DNA from: Paraburkholderia sediminicola
Lineage (GTDB): Bacteria > Pseudomonadota > Gammaproteobacteria > Burkholderiales > Burkholderiaceae
Direction of reading: 5' to 3'
Assembly (NCBI RefSeq): GCF_902859805.1
Contig: NZ_CADIKC010000006.1
Coordinates: forward strand, 310,001-374,000
Length of the DNA stretch: 64,000 bases
The notes under the pieces are model-generated. The model saw nothing but the letters and a program-made list of their open reading frames with translations. It was not told the origin of the DNA and made no database searches. Of the stretch, positions 27,459-36,628 are shown piece by piece (within the stretch, counting starts at the first letter, position 1; every line of letters begins with the position of its first letter). The position numbers were made by a program, and so were the translations under genes.

Positions 27459-28796
27459 ATGCTCGCGCCGACGGCACGCCCCTCGCCCCTGCCCGACTCG
27501 CTCTGGCAAGCGCTCGTTGCCGCATCGCCCGATGCGGGCGCGGCCGTTAGCGCCGGTGCGCCGCTCACGCGCGATCTCGACGTCGAAGTCGCGGTGATCG
27601 GCGCGGGCTATTCGGGCCTCGCCGCCGCCTATGCGCTGCAAAGGCGCGGTGTCGGTTGCGCCGTACTCGACGCGAACGTGGTCGGCTGGGGCGCGAGCGG
27701 GCGCAATGGCGGCGTGGTGTCGTCAAAATTCAGGCTGTCGTTTCCCACGATCGACCAGTTGCATGGCTTCGATACCGCGAAGCGCATGCACCGGCTCGCG
27801 CATGAAGGCGTGCGGGTGGTCGAATCGCTAATCGACGAGTTCGGACTCACGCAGGCCCGCTTCGAGCATACGGGCAGCCTGCGCTGCGCGCACACCGAGC
27901 GCGCGCTCGCGGCGATCTGCGCCGAAGCCGACTGGGTGCGCGCGAAGCTCGGCGATACGTCGATGAGTGTGCAATTGCGCGCCGAAGTCGAGCACGAGAC
28001 GGGTTCGAAGGGTTTTGTCGGCGGTGTGCTGAGCGCGGATGCCGGCACGATCCTGCCGCTCGAATATGTGCGCGGACTCGCGCGCGGCATAACGCTGCGC
28101 GGCGTACCGATCTACGAATCGACGCCGGTACTGCAGATGCACCGCGCGCCCGGCGATACCCATGTGACGCTACGCACACCAGGCGGTACGGTGCGCGCGA
28201 AGCAGGTGATCGTCGCGACCAATGCCTATTCGGACCTCACGCCGGCCACCTCGCCGTATCAGCGCGAACTCGTGCCGTTCCGCAGCGCGATGATCGCCAC
28301 CGAGCGCCTGCCCGCTGAGCTCGACGCACGCCTGATGGTCGAGCGTCGCAGCTACACGGAAACGCGCCGCATGATGAAGTGGTTCCGCAAGGTGGACGGT
28401 CGCATGCTGTTCGGCGGCCGCGACGCATTCGGCAAGGAAGGCCAGACGACCGGCTTTGATGGGCTGCAGCGCGCGATGGTCGCGCTCTTTCCTGATCTCG
28501 CTGACGTGCGGGTGGCGTATCGCTGGTCGGGCTATGTCGGCATGACGTTCAATTCGCTGCCGCATGTCGGGCGCAGCGACGATGTCACGACCTTCTGTCT
28601 GGGGTATAACGGAGCAGGCGTCGCGATGGCCAGCCTGCTCGGACAGCATGCTGCCGCGCTCGCTCTCGGCGAGACGCCTGAGCTTTCGCTGCTCGGCGCG
28701 CCGGGTCTGCGACCCGTGCCGTTTCATTCGCTGCGTGCGCCGGGTGTGCGGCTCGTCGCCGCGTGGTATCAGTTTCTCGACGCCGTAGGTGCATGA
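27459..28796 (+). CDS. FAD-dependent amine oxidoreductase (DAO/PuuB-like)
   Basis: A 445-residue flavoprotein of the D-amino-acid oxidase (DAO) superfamily, close to gamma-glutamylputrescine oxidase PuuB. The dinucleotide motif GAGYSGLAAAYAL is near residue 46 and is followed by VGWGASGRNGG, a hallmark of PuuB-type enzymes. The C-terminal FAD contact is in GYNGAGVAMAS. Family members oxidise a primary or secondary amine to an aldehyde with release of ammonia or amine and H2O2. It starts five bases after the HAD gene and overlaps a possible start of the permease. Confidence 0.85.
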   Translation: MLAPTARPSPLPDSLWQALVAASPDAGAAVSAGAPLTRDLDVEVAVIGAGYSGLAAAYALQRRGVGCAVLDANVVGWGASGRNGGVVSSKFRLSFPTIDQLHGFDTAKRMHRLAHEGVRVVESLIDEFGLTQARFEHTGSLRCAHTERALAAICAEADWVRAKLGDTSMSVQLRAEVEHETGSKGFVGGVLSADAGTILPLEYVRGLARGITLRGVPIYESTPVLQMHRAPGDTHVTLRTPGGTVRAKQVIVATNAYSDLTPATSPYQRELVPFRSAMIATERLPAELDARLMVERRSYTETRRMMKWFRKVDGRMLFGGRDAFGKEGQTTGFDGLQRAMVALFPDLADVRVAYRWSGYVGMTFNSLPHVGRSDDVTTFCLGYNGAGVAMASLLGQHAAALALGETPELSLLGAPGLRPVPFHSLRAPGVRLVAAWYQFLDAVGA

Positions 28797-28834
28797 TGAC
28801 GACCGCCAAACGGATGCTCCAAGGACACTCATTG

Positions 28835-29701
28835 ATGCAGGCCACCGAGTCCGATCCTGCCGCGCGCTACCAGCGCCGCGAAGATCGCACGATGCTTCTC
28901 CTGATGGCGCCGGCGCTCCTTGTGATCGTCGTGCTGCTCGTCGTGCCGCTTGCCTGGCTGTCGTGGCAGTCGATCTATCACGACGGCTTCACGCTCGAGA
29001 ACTATCGGCGCATGTTCTCGGGCGCCTACCTCGAAACCTTCCTGCTCACGTTCAAACTGAGCATCATCGTGACCGTCATCACGCTGGTGCTCGGCTATCC
29101 GGTGGCCTACTTCGCGGCCTCGGTGTCACCGAAGCTGAGCGCGCTTGTGCTCGGCATGGTCATCCTGCCGTTCTGGACGAGCGTGCTCGTGCGCACTTAC
29201 GCATGGCTCGTGTTGCTGCAGCGCACGGGTCTCGTCAACAAGGCCTTGATCGCCTCAGGTCTGATCGATCGGCCGGTGCAGCTCGCCTATAACCAGTTCG
29301 GCACGATCATCGCGATGGTTCATATCCTGCTGCCGTTCATGGTGCTGCCGCTCTATTCGGCTATGCAGAAAATCCCGCCGAATCTCTCGCAGGCGGGCGC
29401 GAGTCTGGGCGGCTCGCCGCTGCATGTGTTCATGCGCGTGTTCCTGCCGCTTTCGATGAGCGGCGTGTTCGCAGGCGTCACGCTCGTGTTCGTGCTGTGC
29501 CTCGGCTTCTACATCACGCCCGAGTTGATGGGCGGTGGCAAGTCGATCATGGTGTCGATGGTGGTGAGCCGCAACGTCGAGATCTACAACAGTTGGGGCG
29601 CGGCGAGCGCGGTGAGCGTCGTGCTGCTGATCTGCGTGTTCGCGATTTTCTATGCCGCGAGCCGCGTGGTGTCACTCGAAAAGACCCTGGGGGCGAAATG
29701 A
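28835..29701 (+). CDS. ABC transporter permease (PotB-like)
   Basis: A 288-residue inner-membrane permease of the PotB type with six helices. The EAA-type coupling loop is in SQAGASLGGSPLHVFMRVFLP. ATG 28835 is chosen because AAGGA lies eight bases upstream. An ATG at 28793, overlapping the previous stop, is possible and would add 14 residues. It overlaps the second permease gene by four bases. Confidence 0.86.
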   Translation: MQATESDPAARYQRREDRTMLLLMAPALLVIVVLLVVPLAWLSWQSIYHDGFTLENYRRMFSGAYLETFLLTFKLSIIVTVITLVLGYPVAYFAASVSPKLSALVLGMVILPFWTSVLVRTYAWLVLLQRTGLVNKALIASGLIDRPVQLAYNQFGTIIAMVHILLPFMVLPLYSAMQKIPPNLSQAGASLGGSPLHVFMRVFLPLSMSGVFAGVTLVFVLCLGFYITPELMGGGKSIMVSMVVSRNVEIYNSWGAASAVSVVLLICVFAIFYAASRVVSLEKTLGAK

Positions 29702-30492
29702 CAAAGCTCTCGTTCGGACGGATCGTCCTAGGCGCGGCGGTCGTGCTGATCCTGCTGTTCCTCATGGTGCCGGTACTGATCGTCGTGCCGCTGTCGTTCT
29801 CCGACACGCGCTTCATGACCTTCCCTCCGCCCGCCTATTCGCTGCGCTGGTATCACTCGTTCTTCGACAACCCCGCGTGGATCGACGCCGCGCGCACCAC
29901 GCTGATCGCCTCAACCTGCGCCGCACTGCTCGCCACACCACTCGGCGTGTGCGCCGCCTATGCGATCCAGAACGGCACGCATTGGATCATGCGCTACCTG
30001 CGCACGCTGCTGATGCTGCCGTTGATGGTGCCGATCATCATCGTCGCGGTGGGCGTGTTCTTCGTGTACTCGCAGGCCGGCTATGTGAATACGCTCGGCG
30101 GGCTGATTCTCGCGGATACGATGCTCGGGCTTCCGTATGTGCTGATCTCGGTCGGCGCCGACCTTCGCACCTTCGACCGCACTCAGGAGATGGTTGCACG
30201 CAGCCTCGGCATGAATCGCTTTCGCAGCTTCATGGCGGTGACGCTGCCGCAAATCAAGGCGAGCGTGATCTCGGGCGCTGTGTTCGTCTTCATTCAGGCG
30301 CTCGATGAAACGGTGGTCGCCCTCTTCGTGTCGGGCGGCTCGAACCAGACGCTGACGCGCCGCATGTTTGTCACGCTGCGTGACGAGATCGATCCGACCA
30401 TCGCCGCGATCAGCACGATGCTTACCGCGCTGACGCTGTGCCTTGTGATGATCGTCGTGGTGAGCCGGCGCTCCGGCGCGGCACGCGCCTGA
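29698..30492 (+). CDS. ABC transporter permease (PotC-like)
   Basis: A 264-residue PotC-type permease with about six membrane helices. Typical PotC motifs are PLSFSDTRFMTFPPPAYSLR near the N-terminus and the coupling loop ARSLGMNRFRSFMAVTLPQI. It begins in a four-base overlap with the PotB-like gene, so the two subunits are probably made in equal amounts. The substrate is probably a polyamine or related amine. Confidence 0.88.
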   Translation: MTKLSFGRIVLGAAVVLILLFLMVPVLIVVPLSFSDTRFMTFPPPAYSLRWYHSFFDNPAWIDAARTTLIASTCAALLATPLGVCAAYAIQNGTHWIMRYLRTLLMLPLMVPIIIVAVGVFFVYSQAGYVNTLGGLILADTMLGLPYVLISVGADLRTFDRTQEMVARSLGMNRFRSFMAVTLPQIKASVISGAVFVFIQALDETVVALFVSGGSNQTLTRRMFVTLRDEIDPTIAAISTMLTALTLCLVMIVVVSRRSGAARA

Positions 30493-30514
30493 ACTCCTTC
30501 TACTCACCACTCAC

Positions 30515-31942
30515 ATGACCAATGCACTGAAGTTCTATATCGACGGCGCCTGGGTCGAGCCGTTGGGCACCGTACGCCTGCCCGTGATCGATCCCTGCAC
30601 CGAAGAAGCGTTCGCCGAAGTCGCGATGGGCACACCCGCCGATATCGATCGCGCGGTTGCTGCCGCAAAACGCGCGTTCACGTCGTTCTCGCAGACCACG
30701 CCTGCAGAGCGTCTCACGCTGATCCGCCGCATTCTCGAGGTTTTTCTCGAACGTCACGACGAGATGGGCGACACGATCTCGCGCGAACTCGGCGCCCCGC
30801 GCGCGATGGCGCATGCGTGGCAGGCAGGAATCGGGCGACGGCATCTCGACGAATTGATCCGTACCTGCGAAACGTTCGAATGGCAGCGCAAAAAAGGCAC
30901 CACGCTCGTCAATCACGAGCCAGTGGGCGTCGTTGCGCTGATCACACCGTGGAACTGGCCGATCAATCAGATCGTCTGCAAGGCCGCACCCGCCATCATG
31001 GCCGGCTGCACGATGGTGCTGAAGCCCAGCGAAGTCACCCCGCTCAACGCGCTGCTGTTCGCCGAGATTCTGGACGCCGCCGGCGTGCCGCCGGGGGTTT
31101 TCAATCTTGTGAACGGCGATGGGCCGACCGTCGGCGCGGCGCTTGCAGCGCACCTCGATGTCGACATGGTGTCGTTCACCGGCTCGACGCGCGCGGGCAT
31201 CGAGATCGCGAAGCTCGCGGCGCCGACCGTCAAGCGCGTGCATCAGGAGTTGGGTGGCAAATCGGCCAACATCCTGCTGGACGACGTCGACTTTGAAGCC
31301 GCCGTGACGGCGGGCGTCAACTCGTGCTTCAACAACAGCGGCCAGTCGTGCAATGCGCCGACGCGCATGCTGGTGCCGGAGGCGCGTCATGACGATGCGG
31401 TGGAGATCGCCCGGCGGGCGGCAGAAGCACATCGCGTCGGCCCTGCAGACCACGAGCGCACGACGATGGGGCCGGTTGTCAGCAGCGTGCAGTTCGAGCG
31501 CGTGGAACGGCTGATCGCGATCGGCATCGACGAGGGCGCGCAAGTCGTGGCTGGTGGCCTCGGTCGTCCACAAGGTCTGGAACGCGGCTATTACGTGCAA
31601 CCGACTGTGTTCGCGAACGTGCATCCGTCCATGACGATCGCGCGCGAAGAAATTTTCGGCCCCGTGCTCGCGATCATGCCGTATCGCGACGAAGAAGACG
31701 CAATCGCGATTGCGAACGACAGCCCCTTCGGTCTCGCGGCCTATGTGCAATCCGCCGATCACGATCGCGCGCGGCGCGTGGCGTTCAGATTGCGGGCGGG
31801 CAGCGTGTACCTGAACTATCCGTCGTGGGACGCGGCCTCGCCTTTCGGCGGCTACAAGCAGTCGGGCAACGGACGCGAATACGCCGAGTGGGGGCTCGAA
31901 GCGTTTCTCGAGGTGAAGGGCATCGTGGGGTATGGAGACTGA
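30515..31942 (+). CDS. NAD(P)-dependent aldehyde dehydrogenase
   Basis: A 475-residue aldehyde dehydrogenase with all catalytic motifs: TPWNWPINQ, the cofactor-loop FTGSTRAG, the general-base Glu in HQELGGKSANI, and the nucleophile Cys in NNSGQSCNAPTR. EIFGPVL and the C-terminal PFGGYKQSGNGRE are also typical. It follows the PotC-like permease by 22 bases and probably oxidises the aldehyde made by the DAO-type enzyme. The exact substrate is not evident. Confidence 0.88.
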   Translation: MTNALKFYIDGAWVEPLGTVRLPVIDPCTEEAFAEVAMGTPADIDRAVAAAKRAFTSFSQTTPAERLTLIRRILEVFLERHDEMGDTISRELGAPRAMAHAWQAGIGRRHLDELIRTCETFEWQRKKGTTLVNHEPVGVVALITPWNWPINQIVCKAAPAIMAGCTMVLKPSEVTPLNALLFAEILDAAGVPPGVFNLVNGDGPTVGAALAAHLDVDMVSFTGSTRAGIEIAKLAAPTVKRVHQELGGKSANILLDDVDFEAAVTAGVNSCFNNSGQSCNAPTRMLVPEARHDDAVEIARRAAEAHRVGPADHERTTMGPVVSSVQFERVERLIAIGIDEGAQVVAGGLGRPQGLERGYYVQPTVFANVHPSMTIAREEIFGPVLAIMPYRDEEDAIAIANDSPFGLAAYVQSADHDRARRVAFRLRAGSVYLNYPSWDAASPFGGYKQSGNGREYAEWGLEAFLEVKGIVGYGD

Positions 31943-31990
31943 GGCGACTAAGGCTACTGTACTTAGGACGATTGAGCGGCTCTGCCGCTT

Positions 31991-32033
31991 GCCGGGCCAG
32001 CGCGGAGCTTCAGCATGACTATTCCGGCCCGGC
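31991..32033. terminator. Bidirectional terminator-like hairpin
   Basis: GCCGGGCC (31991-31998) pairs with GGCCCGGC (32026-32033). A smaller hairpin AGCGGC-TCT-GCCGCT precedes it (31975-31989). Both lie between the convergent ALDH and GMC genes. Confidence 0.5.
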
Positions 32034-32040
32034 GCAGCGT

Positions 32041-33738
32041 TCAAACCCGGCCACGCAGCATATCCGCGATGCGCTCCGCGATCATGATGGTCGGAATATT
32101 CGTGTTGGCGCACGGTATCGACGGCATCAGCGACGCATCGCAGACGTAAAGCCCGTCCACGCCATACACGGCGCCCCGCGCATCGCAGACAGCGAGCGGA
32201 TCGTCCACGGCGCCCATCCGGCAGGTTCCCGACGGATGCCAGGTGCCGCCCACCGAACGCGTGACGAATTGCGTCAGTGCACGATCGTCGGCGAGCAAAT
32301 CCTTAAGCGTTACGCCTTGAGTGACCACGCGCCGCACGAGCCATGCGCGAAACGGTCCCGCGATGTCCAGCAGCGCGCTCAGCACGCCGCGTTGTAACGC
32401 ATTCCACGCACCCGGCACGGCCACACTCGCGACACGCGGTGAATAACTCGAAGGCAGGTGTGTCGTGCAATGTTTCGCCATCATCGGATCGGCCAGCGTT
32501 TCAGCGCCGAAACGCAACGCCCGCTTCAGGCGTTCGAGATCGCGAGCATCGGACAGCATGTTGAAATCGACAGCGGGTTCGCTATGCGGACTCGCCGACT
32601 GAAGCGTCACCCGGCCGCGCGAGTACGACTTGTTCACCCAGAAGAAGATCGTGCCGAGACGATAGCCGACCGAATGCCAACCCGAGCGCGACAGGATCGC
32701 GCCGTGCATGTCGCCAGGCACGCTGCCGTGAACGCCTGACGAAAAGCGCACGATGGCCTGTTCGTGATGCTCGTCGGGAAACGGTGTGCGAGCGGTCCGC
32801 GGCAAAACTGCGGAAACAGCGATCGACGGATGCTCCATCAGATTGCCGCCGACGCCGGCCCGGTCCGCACGCACTTCGATACCGAACGCGGCGAGCTCAG
32901 CGGCCGGCCCGATGCCGCTTCGCATCAGCAGCGCAGGACTGTGGATCGCGCCGGCGCAGATGATGACATGCGCAGCGCGCAGTTCTTCGCTGGCGCCATC
33001 TCCGCCATCCCTGCCCTCGCTGCCGACGATGCGCGCACCGACTGCACGCGTGCCGTCGAATATCACGTGTTCGACGAGCGTTCCGGTGCGGATCTGGAGG
33101 TTCGAACGGGCGCGCACAGCATCGTCGAGATAGCAGACCGACGTCGGGATACGCTCACCGGCCTCGCTAACCGCGATCGATCCGATGAACGTGCCGTCCT
33201 CCCATGCGCCGTTCTGATCGTCGCGCCGCACGTGACCGCGCTCGGCGAGCGTGCCGAGCACCGCGCGCACGAAGGGCGAGATCTGCGCCCACTTTGCGCG
33301 CTGGATGCGGACCGGACCGCTCTTACCGTGCAGTTCGCCGTCGAAGTCGCAATCGGATTCGAGTTTTCGGAAGTACGGCAGGCAGGCATTCCAGTTCCAG
33401 CCGTGTGCGCCGAGCGCGTGCCATTCGTCGTAGTCGGCGGGCGCGCCGCGATTTGCCATCAGCGCGTTGATCGCCGAGCCACCGCCGAGCAGGCGCGCCT
33501 GTTCGTAGCGTCGTGTCGTCGCCGACATGCTCATACGCGCTTTCAAACGCTGCCAGATGTTCGCCGTGTCGAGATAAGCACGGCCGGGATACCGGCTGCG
33601 CACGGCTGCAGGCATGTCTGTCTGCGAGATATTGCGGCCGGCCTCGACGAGACAGACGGTCTTGCCGGCGTCTTCGGACAGGCGCGCAGCGAGCACACAG
33701 CCAGCCGACCCGCCGCCGAGAATCAGATAGTCGATCAC
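32041..33738 (-). CDS. GMC-family FAD oxidoreductase (choline dehydrogenase-like)
   Basis: A 565-residue glucose-methanol-choline oxidoreductase. The FAD motif LGGGSAGCVLAARLSE begins near residue 7, GMC signature 1 is RLLGGGSAINALMANRG, signature 2 lies in GAIHSPALLMRSGIGP, and the active-site His is in GGTWHPSGTCRMG. Such enzymes oxidise alcohols to aldehydes or acids. It is convergent with the ALDH and lies 74 bases downstream of the PotD-like gene on the same strand. It may feed an amino alcohol (for instance a choline or ethanolamine type) into the same pathway. Confidence 0.88.
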   Translation of the reverse strand: MIDYLILGGGSAGCVLAARLSEDAGKTVCLVEAGRNISQTDMPAAVRSRYPGRAYLDTANIWQRLKARMSMSATTRRYEQARLLGGGSAINALMANRGAPADYDEWHALGAHGWNWNACLPYFRKLESDCDFDGELHGKSGPVRIQRAKWAQISPFVRAVLGTLAERGHVRRDDQNGAWEDGTFIGSIAVSEAGERIPTSVCYLDDAVRARSNLQIRTGTLVEHVIFDGTRAVGARIVGSEGRDGGDGASEELRAAHVIICAGAIHSPALLMRSGIGPAAELAAFGIEVRADRAGVGGNLMEHPSIAVSAVLPRTARTPFPDEHHEQAIVRFSSGVHGSVPGDMHGAILSRSGWHSVGYRLGTIFFWVNKSYSRGRVTLQSASPHSEPAVDFNMLSDARDLERLKRALRFGAETLADPMMAKHCTTHLPSSYSPRVASVAVPGAWNALQRGVLSALLDIAGPFRAWLVRRVVTQGVTLKDLLADDRALTQFVTRSVGGTWHPSGTCRMGAVDDPLAVCDARGAVYGVDGLYVCDASLMPSIPCANTNIPTIMIAERIADMLRGRV

Positions 33739-33812
33739 ATTCGATGGTTACGCGGGCGTTAAAACGTGCGCGCGAGCCTGGAAGCCCACGCGACCAGACA
33801 GGCCTGCGCCTT

Positions 33813-34871
33813 TTACTGCATGAACTTGAGCCAGCGCGCCTTCGCCTGAATGCCGGCGTCCGAGGCCCACCACTCCTCCGACATAAGCGCCTGCTTCGCC
33901 GCGTTATCTGGCGAGCTCGGCAGCTCACTCGCGCGTTTCGCGTCGATCTTGCCGGTCTTGAAGGCAGCCGGATTGCCCGGACCATAGTCGATGTACAGCG
34001 GCAGGTTCGCCTGCAAGTCGGGCGAGACAGCGGCGTTGACGAATTTGATCGCGTCGGCGAGGTTCGGCGCGTTCTTCAGCACGCACAACTGAGTGTTCTG
34101 CAAAATGCCGTCGTTGAACGTGAAGTCGATATCGGGGTTGTCTTTACGCACGGCGCTCGCGCGGCCGTTCCAGATCATCGTCATGTCGACTTCGCCGTCG
34201 TGCAGCAATTGTGCCGACTGTCCGCCCGAGGTCCACCAGACGGTCACGTCCGGCTTGATCTGTTGAAGCTTTTTAAACGCACGATCGACATCGAGCGGAT
34301 AAAGCTTGTCGCGCGGCACGCCGTCTGCCAGAAGCGCGGCTTCGAGTACCGTCTGCGGATCGTTGCGCAACGCGCGCGTACCGGGGAATCCCTTCACATT
34401 CCAGAAATCGGCCCAGCTCTGCGGCACTTTCTTTAACGACTTCTTGTTGTAGCCTATCACCGTCGAATAGAACTCATAGGCGACTGAATACGGCGTGCGG
34501 TATTTCTCGGGCATCGCCGCCCCATTCGGAATCTTCGAGAAATCCAGCTTCTCCAACAGACCTTCGTGGCCGCCACGCAGGCAATTGGACGTCGGCGTAT
34601 CGACTACGTCCCAGATCGGCTTGCCGGTTGCGGCCTGAGCCTTGATCTGCGGCCACGCATCCGGGATGCTGTCCTGGTTCACCGTAATGTTCAGCAGTTT
34701 CGCAGCAGGATCGAGGATCGCCTTGGTCTGCGCTTCCTGATACGTGCCGCCTTGAGAAACAAAGGTAATCTTCCCCGCAGCAAAAACAGGCGTGAGACAC
34801 GCAGGCACCAGTCCCGCGACACCAAGAATCAGAACCGCCGCCAGCGGGCGCAACATGGGCTTCTTGATCAC
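33813..34871 (-). CDS. Polyamine-type ABC substrate-binding protein (PotD/PotF-like)
   Basis: A 352-residue periplasmic binding protein. A Sec signal peptide ends near TPVFAAG (about residue 32). The mature protein has family marks FVSQGGTYQEAQTKAI and SVAYEFYSTVIGYNKKS. It is the only binding protein close to the PotABC-like genes and most likely serves them, though it is transcribed from its own promoter on the opposite strand together with the GMC gene. An amine ligand is likely, identity unknown. Confidence 0.85.
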   Translation of the reverse strand: MIKKPMLRPLAAVLILGVAGLVPACLTPVFAAGKITFVSQGGTYQEAQTKAILDPAAKLLNITVNQDSIPDAWPQIKAQAATGKPIWDVVDTPTSNCLRGGHEGLLEKLDFSKIPNGAAMPEKYRTPYSVAYEFYSTVIGYNKKSLKKVPQSWADFWNVKGFPGTRALRNDPQTVLEAALLADGVPRDKLYPLDVDRAFKKLQQIKPDVTVWWTSGGQSAQLLHDGEVDMTMIWNGRASAVRKDNPDIDFTFNDGILQNTQLCVLKNAPNLADAIKFVNAAVSPDLQANLPLYIDYGPGNPAAFKTGKIDAKRASELPSSPDNAAKQALMSEEWWASDAGIQAKARWLKFMQ

Positions 34872-35075
34872 GACTTTGTCCTCGAAAGGGTTAAGCGAAA
34901 GAGATCATGGATGTAATGCGCATTGAGCCCAATATAGTGAGTCTATTTAATGGCGACAACGCCGCAATTGTTGTGGTGCCCATGACATGACGTTATGGGT
35001 CTGCCGCTTCAGTCCGCGGCTTCCGTCCGCCGCGATGATGCTTGAAGCAACGCCCGCCGCCGGACCCGCGCGATC
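34872..35075. other. Spacer with a short hairpin
   Basis: About 200 bases between two minus-strand binding-protein genes. CCCATGAC (34979-34986) pairs with GTTATGGG (34992-34999) with one G:T wobble, a possible terminator for the upstream gene. No coding sequence seen. Confidence 0.35.
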
Positions 35076-35948
35076 TCAGCTCATCCAGTACTTGTCCGGG
35101 ATCCTGCGATCCGCTTCGGAAAGGAACGGATTGTCGAGGACGAAGACCTTGCGGCTCGCGAGGTCGGAACGGACCAGCCCGTCCTGAATGTAGGGATGCG
35201 AGTTGAAAAGCCGCATAAACGATCCGTCGAGATACGCCTTCTCCAGCCCCCTGTTAATGGTCTGGGCCAGGCTTGCGTGTTTCGTGGAGACGTAGAAAAT
35301 AAAGTCCGACCGGTATTTCAGAAGCAATCGCTTCTCGACGACAAGATTCCGATCCCTGTGTCGCGGCTCGTCCAGTTCCGCGAAAGCTTCGATGACACCG
35401 CGCGGAAAATAGTCCAGCCGGCCGCCCTGAACCATGTCGAACACGGTCTCATAGGGAACCGTGTCTATGTTCAGACCGGCTGCTCTCATGATTTTTGTGT
35501 CGATCCAGCCAAGCCCCTGACCACCCGTCAATGCCTTCAGATCGGCGAGGCTCCCCACCTTGTCGAAATCGGCCTGACGATCTTTTTGTATGACAAAAAT
35601 CCGGTAACCGATCAGTCCGCGATTGATAGGAATCCGTACCACGTTCAAGCCGCGCTCAGCCTCAGCGTCGGTGCTCGTCCAGAGCAGATTGATGGCGTTG
35701 CTCCCACCAGCCAGCTCTGCCAGCGCGCGTCCCCGTTCCATCAGGACGTCAGCCTGCCGCGCCACGTAATCGGCGCCGGCCGCTTTCATTGCGAGGTCGA
35801 GCACCGCCAGGGGGAAGATCGCACGTGCCCGATCTTCGGGGCGGTAATGCGGGTAAACGATATCGAATGGATCAGCGGATGCTGCATGCGCACTGAGCGT
35901 CACGCCCGCCGCACTCAGTGCAGCCAATACAAAACGCCTGCGATGCAT
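35076..35948 (-). CDS. Orphan periplasmic solute-binding-like protein
   Basis: A 290-residue exported protein. The start at 35948 (MHRRRFVLAALSAAG) gives a clean signal peptide cleaved near AHAASA. The mature part looks like a type-2 periplasmic binding fold related to family-3 solute-binding proteins (GSLADLKALTGGQGLGWIDT, YFPRGVIEAFAEL). There is no adjacent permease or ATPase, so it may be a receptor for a signalling protein or a transporter elsewhere. A perfect 20-base palindrome lies about 126 bases upstream. Confidence 0.7.
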   Translation of the reverse strand: MHRRRFVLAALSAAGVTLSAHAASADPFDIVYPHYRPEDRARAIFPLAVLDLAMKAAGADYVARQADVLMERGRALAELAGGSNAINLLWTSTDAEAERGLNVVRIPINRGLIGYRIFVIQKDRQADFDKVGSLADLKALTGGQGLGWIDTKIMRAAGLNIDTVPYETVFDMVQGGRLDYFPRGVIEAFAELDEPRHRDRNLVVEKRLLLKYRSDFIFYVSTKHASLAQTINRGLEKAYLDGSFMRLFNSHPYIQDGLVRSDLASRKVFVLDNPFLSEADRRIPDKYWMS

Positions 35949-36073
35949 AGGTATAGTCGACACATGTGCGACTCGCCAGTACTGGCGCGGATCGCACAGA
36001 ATCACGCCCGGTCAAAAAACCATCGTGCCACGATTCGTGTAGGCATACAAACTCATTTCACTCGCAAAGCATT

Positions 36074-36093
36074 ACATGACCACGTGGTCATGT
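36074..36093. promoter_or_regulatory. 20-nt perfect palindrome
   Basis: ACATGACCAC/GTGGTCATGT, symmetric with no gap. It lies 27 bases past the stop of the YbjQ-family gene and upstream of the solute-binding gene. The lack of a loop or T-tract favours an operator for a dimeric repressor over a terminator. Confidence 0.5.
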
Positions 36094-36119
36094 TCGCAGC
36101 CCTGATCACCACGCGCTCT

Positions 36120-36455
36120 TCAAACCAGCAATGTCGCGTGGACCGCCGTCCCATAACACAGCACCTCGGTGATGCCCCTCGCTATCTCGGTTGCGTCATA
36201 CCGCATGCCGATGATGCCGTTTGCGCCCAGATCCGCAGCCTGCACAATCATGCGGTCGTATGCGTCCTGCCGTGCTCGCTCACACAGCGACGTGTAAAGG
36301 GTGATGTTGCCTCCGAAAATCGTCTGCAGCGACGCGCCAAGCGCGCCAACGACGGATCGGGACCGAACGATGATCCCGCGAGCGATGCCGAACGAACGCT
36401 CTATCCTGTGTCCCGGAAGGTCAAACGCTGTCGTCACCATGTGTCGTTCTATCAT
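36120..36455 (-). CDS. YbjQ/UPF0145-family protein
   Basis: A 111-residue protein of the YbjQ (UPF0145, putative heavy-metal-binding) family, a small fold that forms pentamers and has no firm function. Family marks are [22 protein letters not shown] and the [11 protein letters not shown] loop. GGAGAAG lies five bases before the ATG at 36455, which supports that start over an internal one at 36440. It stands alone between two other minus-strand genes. Confidence 0.82.
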   Translation of the reverse strand: MIERHMVTTAFDLPGHRIERSFGIARGIIVRSRSVVGALGASLQTIFGGNITLYTSLCERARQDAYDRMIVQAADLGANGIIGMRYDATEIARGITEVLCYGTAVHATLLV

Positions 36456-36541
36456 TGTCTTCTCCGTGCTCGATTGATCGCTTGCGTTTCATCGGGAGTG
36501 CTTTCAAGGCTCTTTATTGTAGCGAGGCACGTGCTGGGATT

Positions 36542-36623
36542 GCTGACTGGATAGATATACGGTAACGCGCCAGTCAGCCGGGCAATGCGGGCATCTTATG
36601 AACACCACGCGCTGCCCGGCTGA
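36542..36623 (-). terminator. Two overlapping, mutually exclusive hairpins
   Basis: Arms GCTGACTGG (36542-36550) and CCAGTCAGC (36570-36578) form one stem. TCAGCCGGGCA (36574-36584) and TGCCCGGCTGA (36613-36623) form another. They share 36574-36578, so only one can form fully at a time. They lie just after the stop of the AhpD-like gene and before the YbjQ-family gene. Confidence 0.5.
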
Positions 36624-36628
36624 AACTG

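Noticed and set aside
30500-32113. 537-residue minus-strand open frame opposite the aldehyde dehydrogenase
   Set aside because: The plus-strand frame has every ALDH motif. The antisense frame is a composition artefact of high GC.
35196-36554. 452-residue plus-strand open frame
   Set aside because: It runs antisense through two recognisable minus-strand genes and the gaps between them, with no coherent fold.
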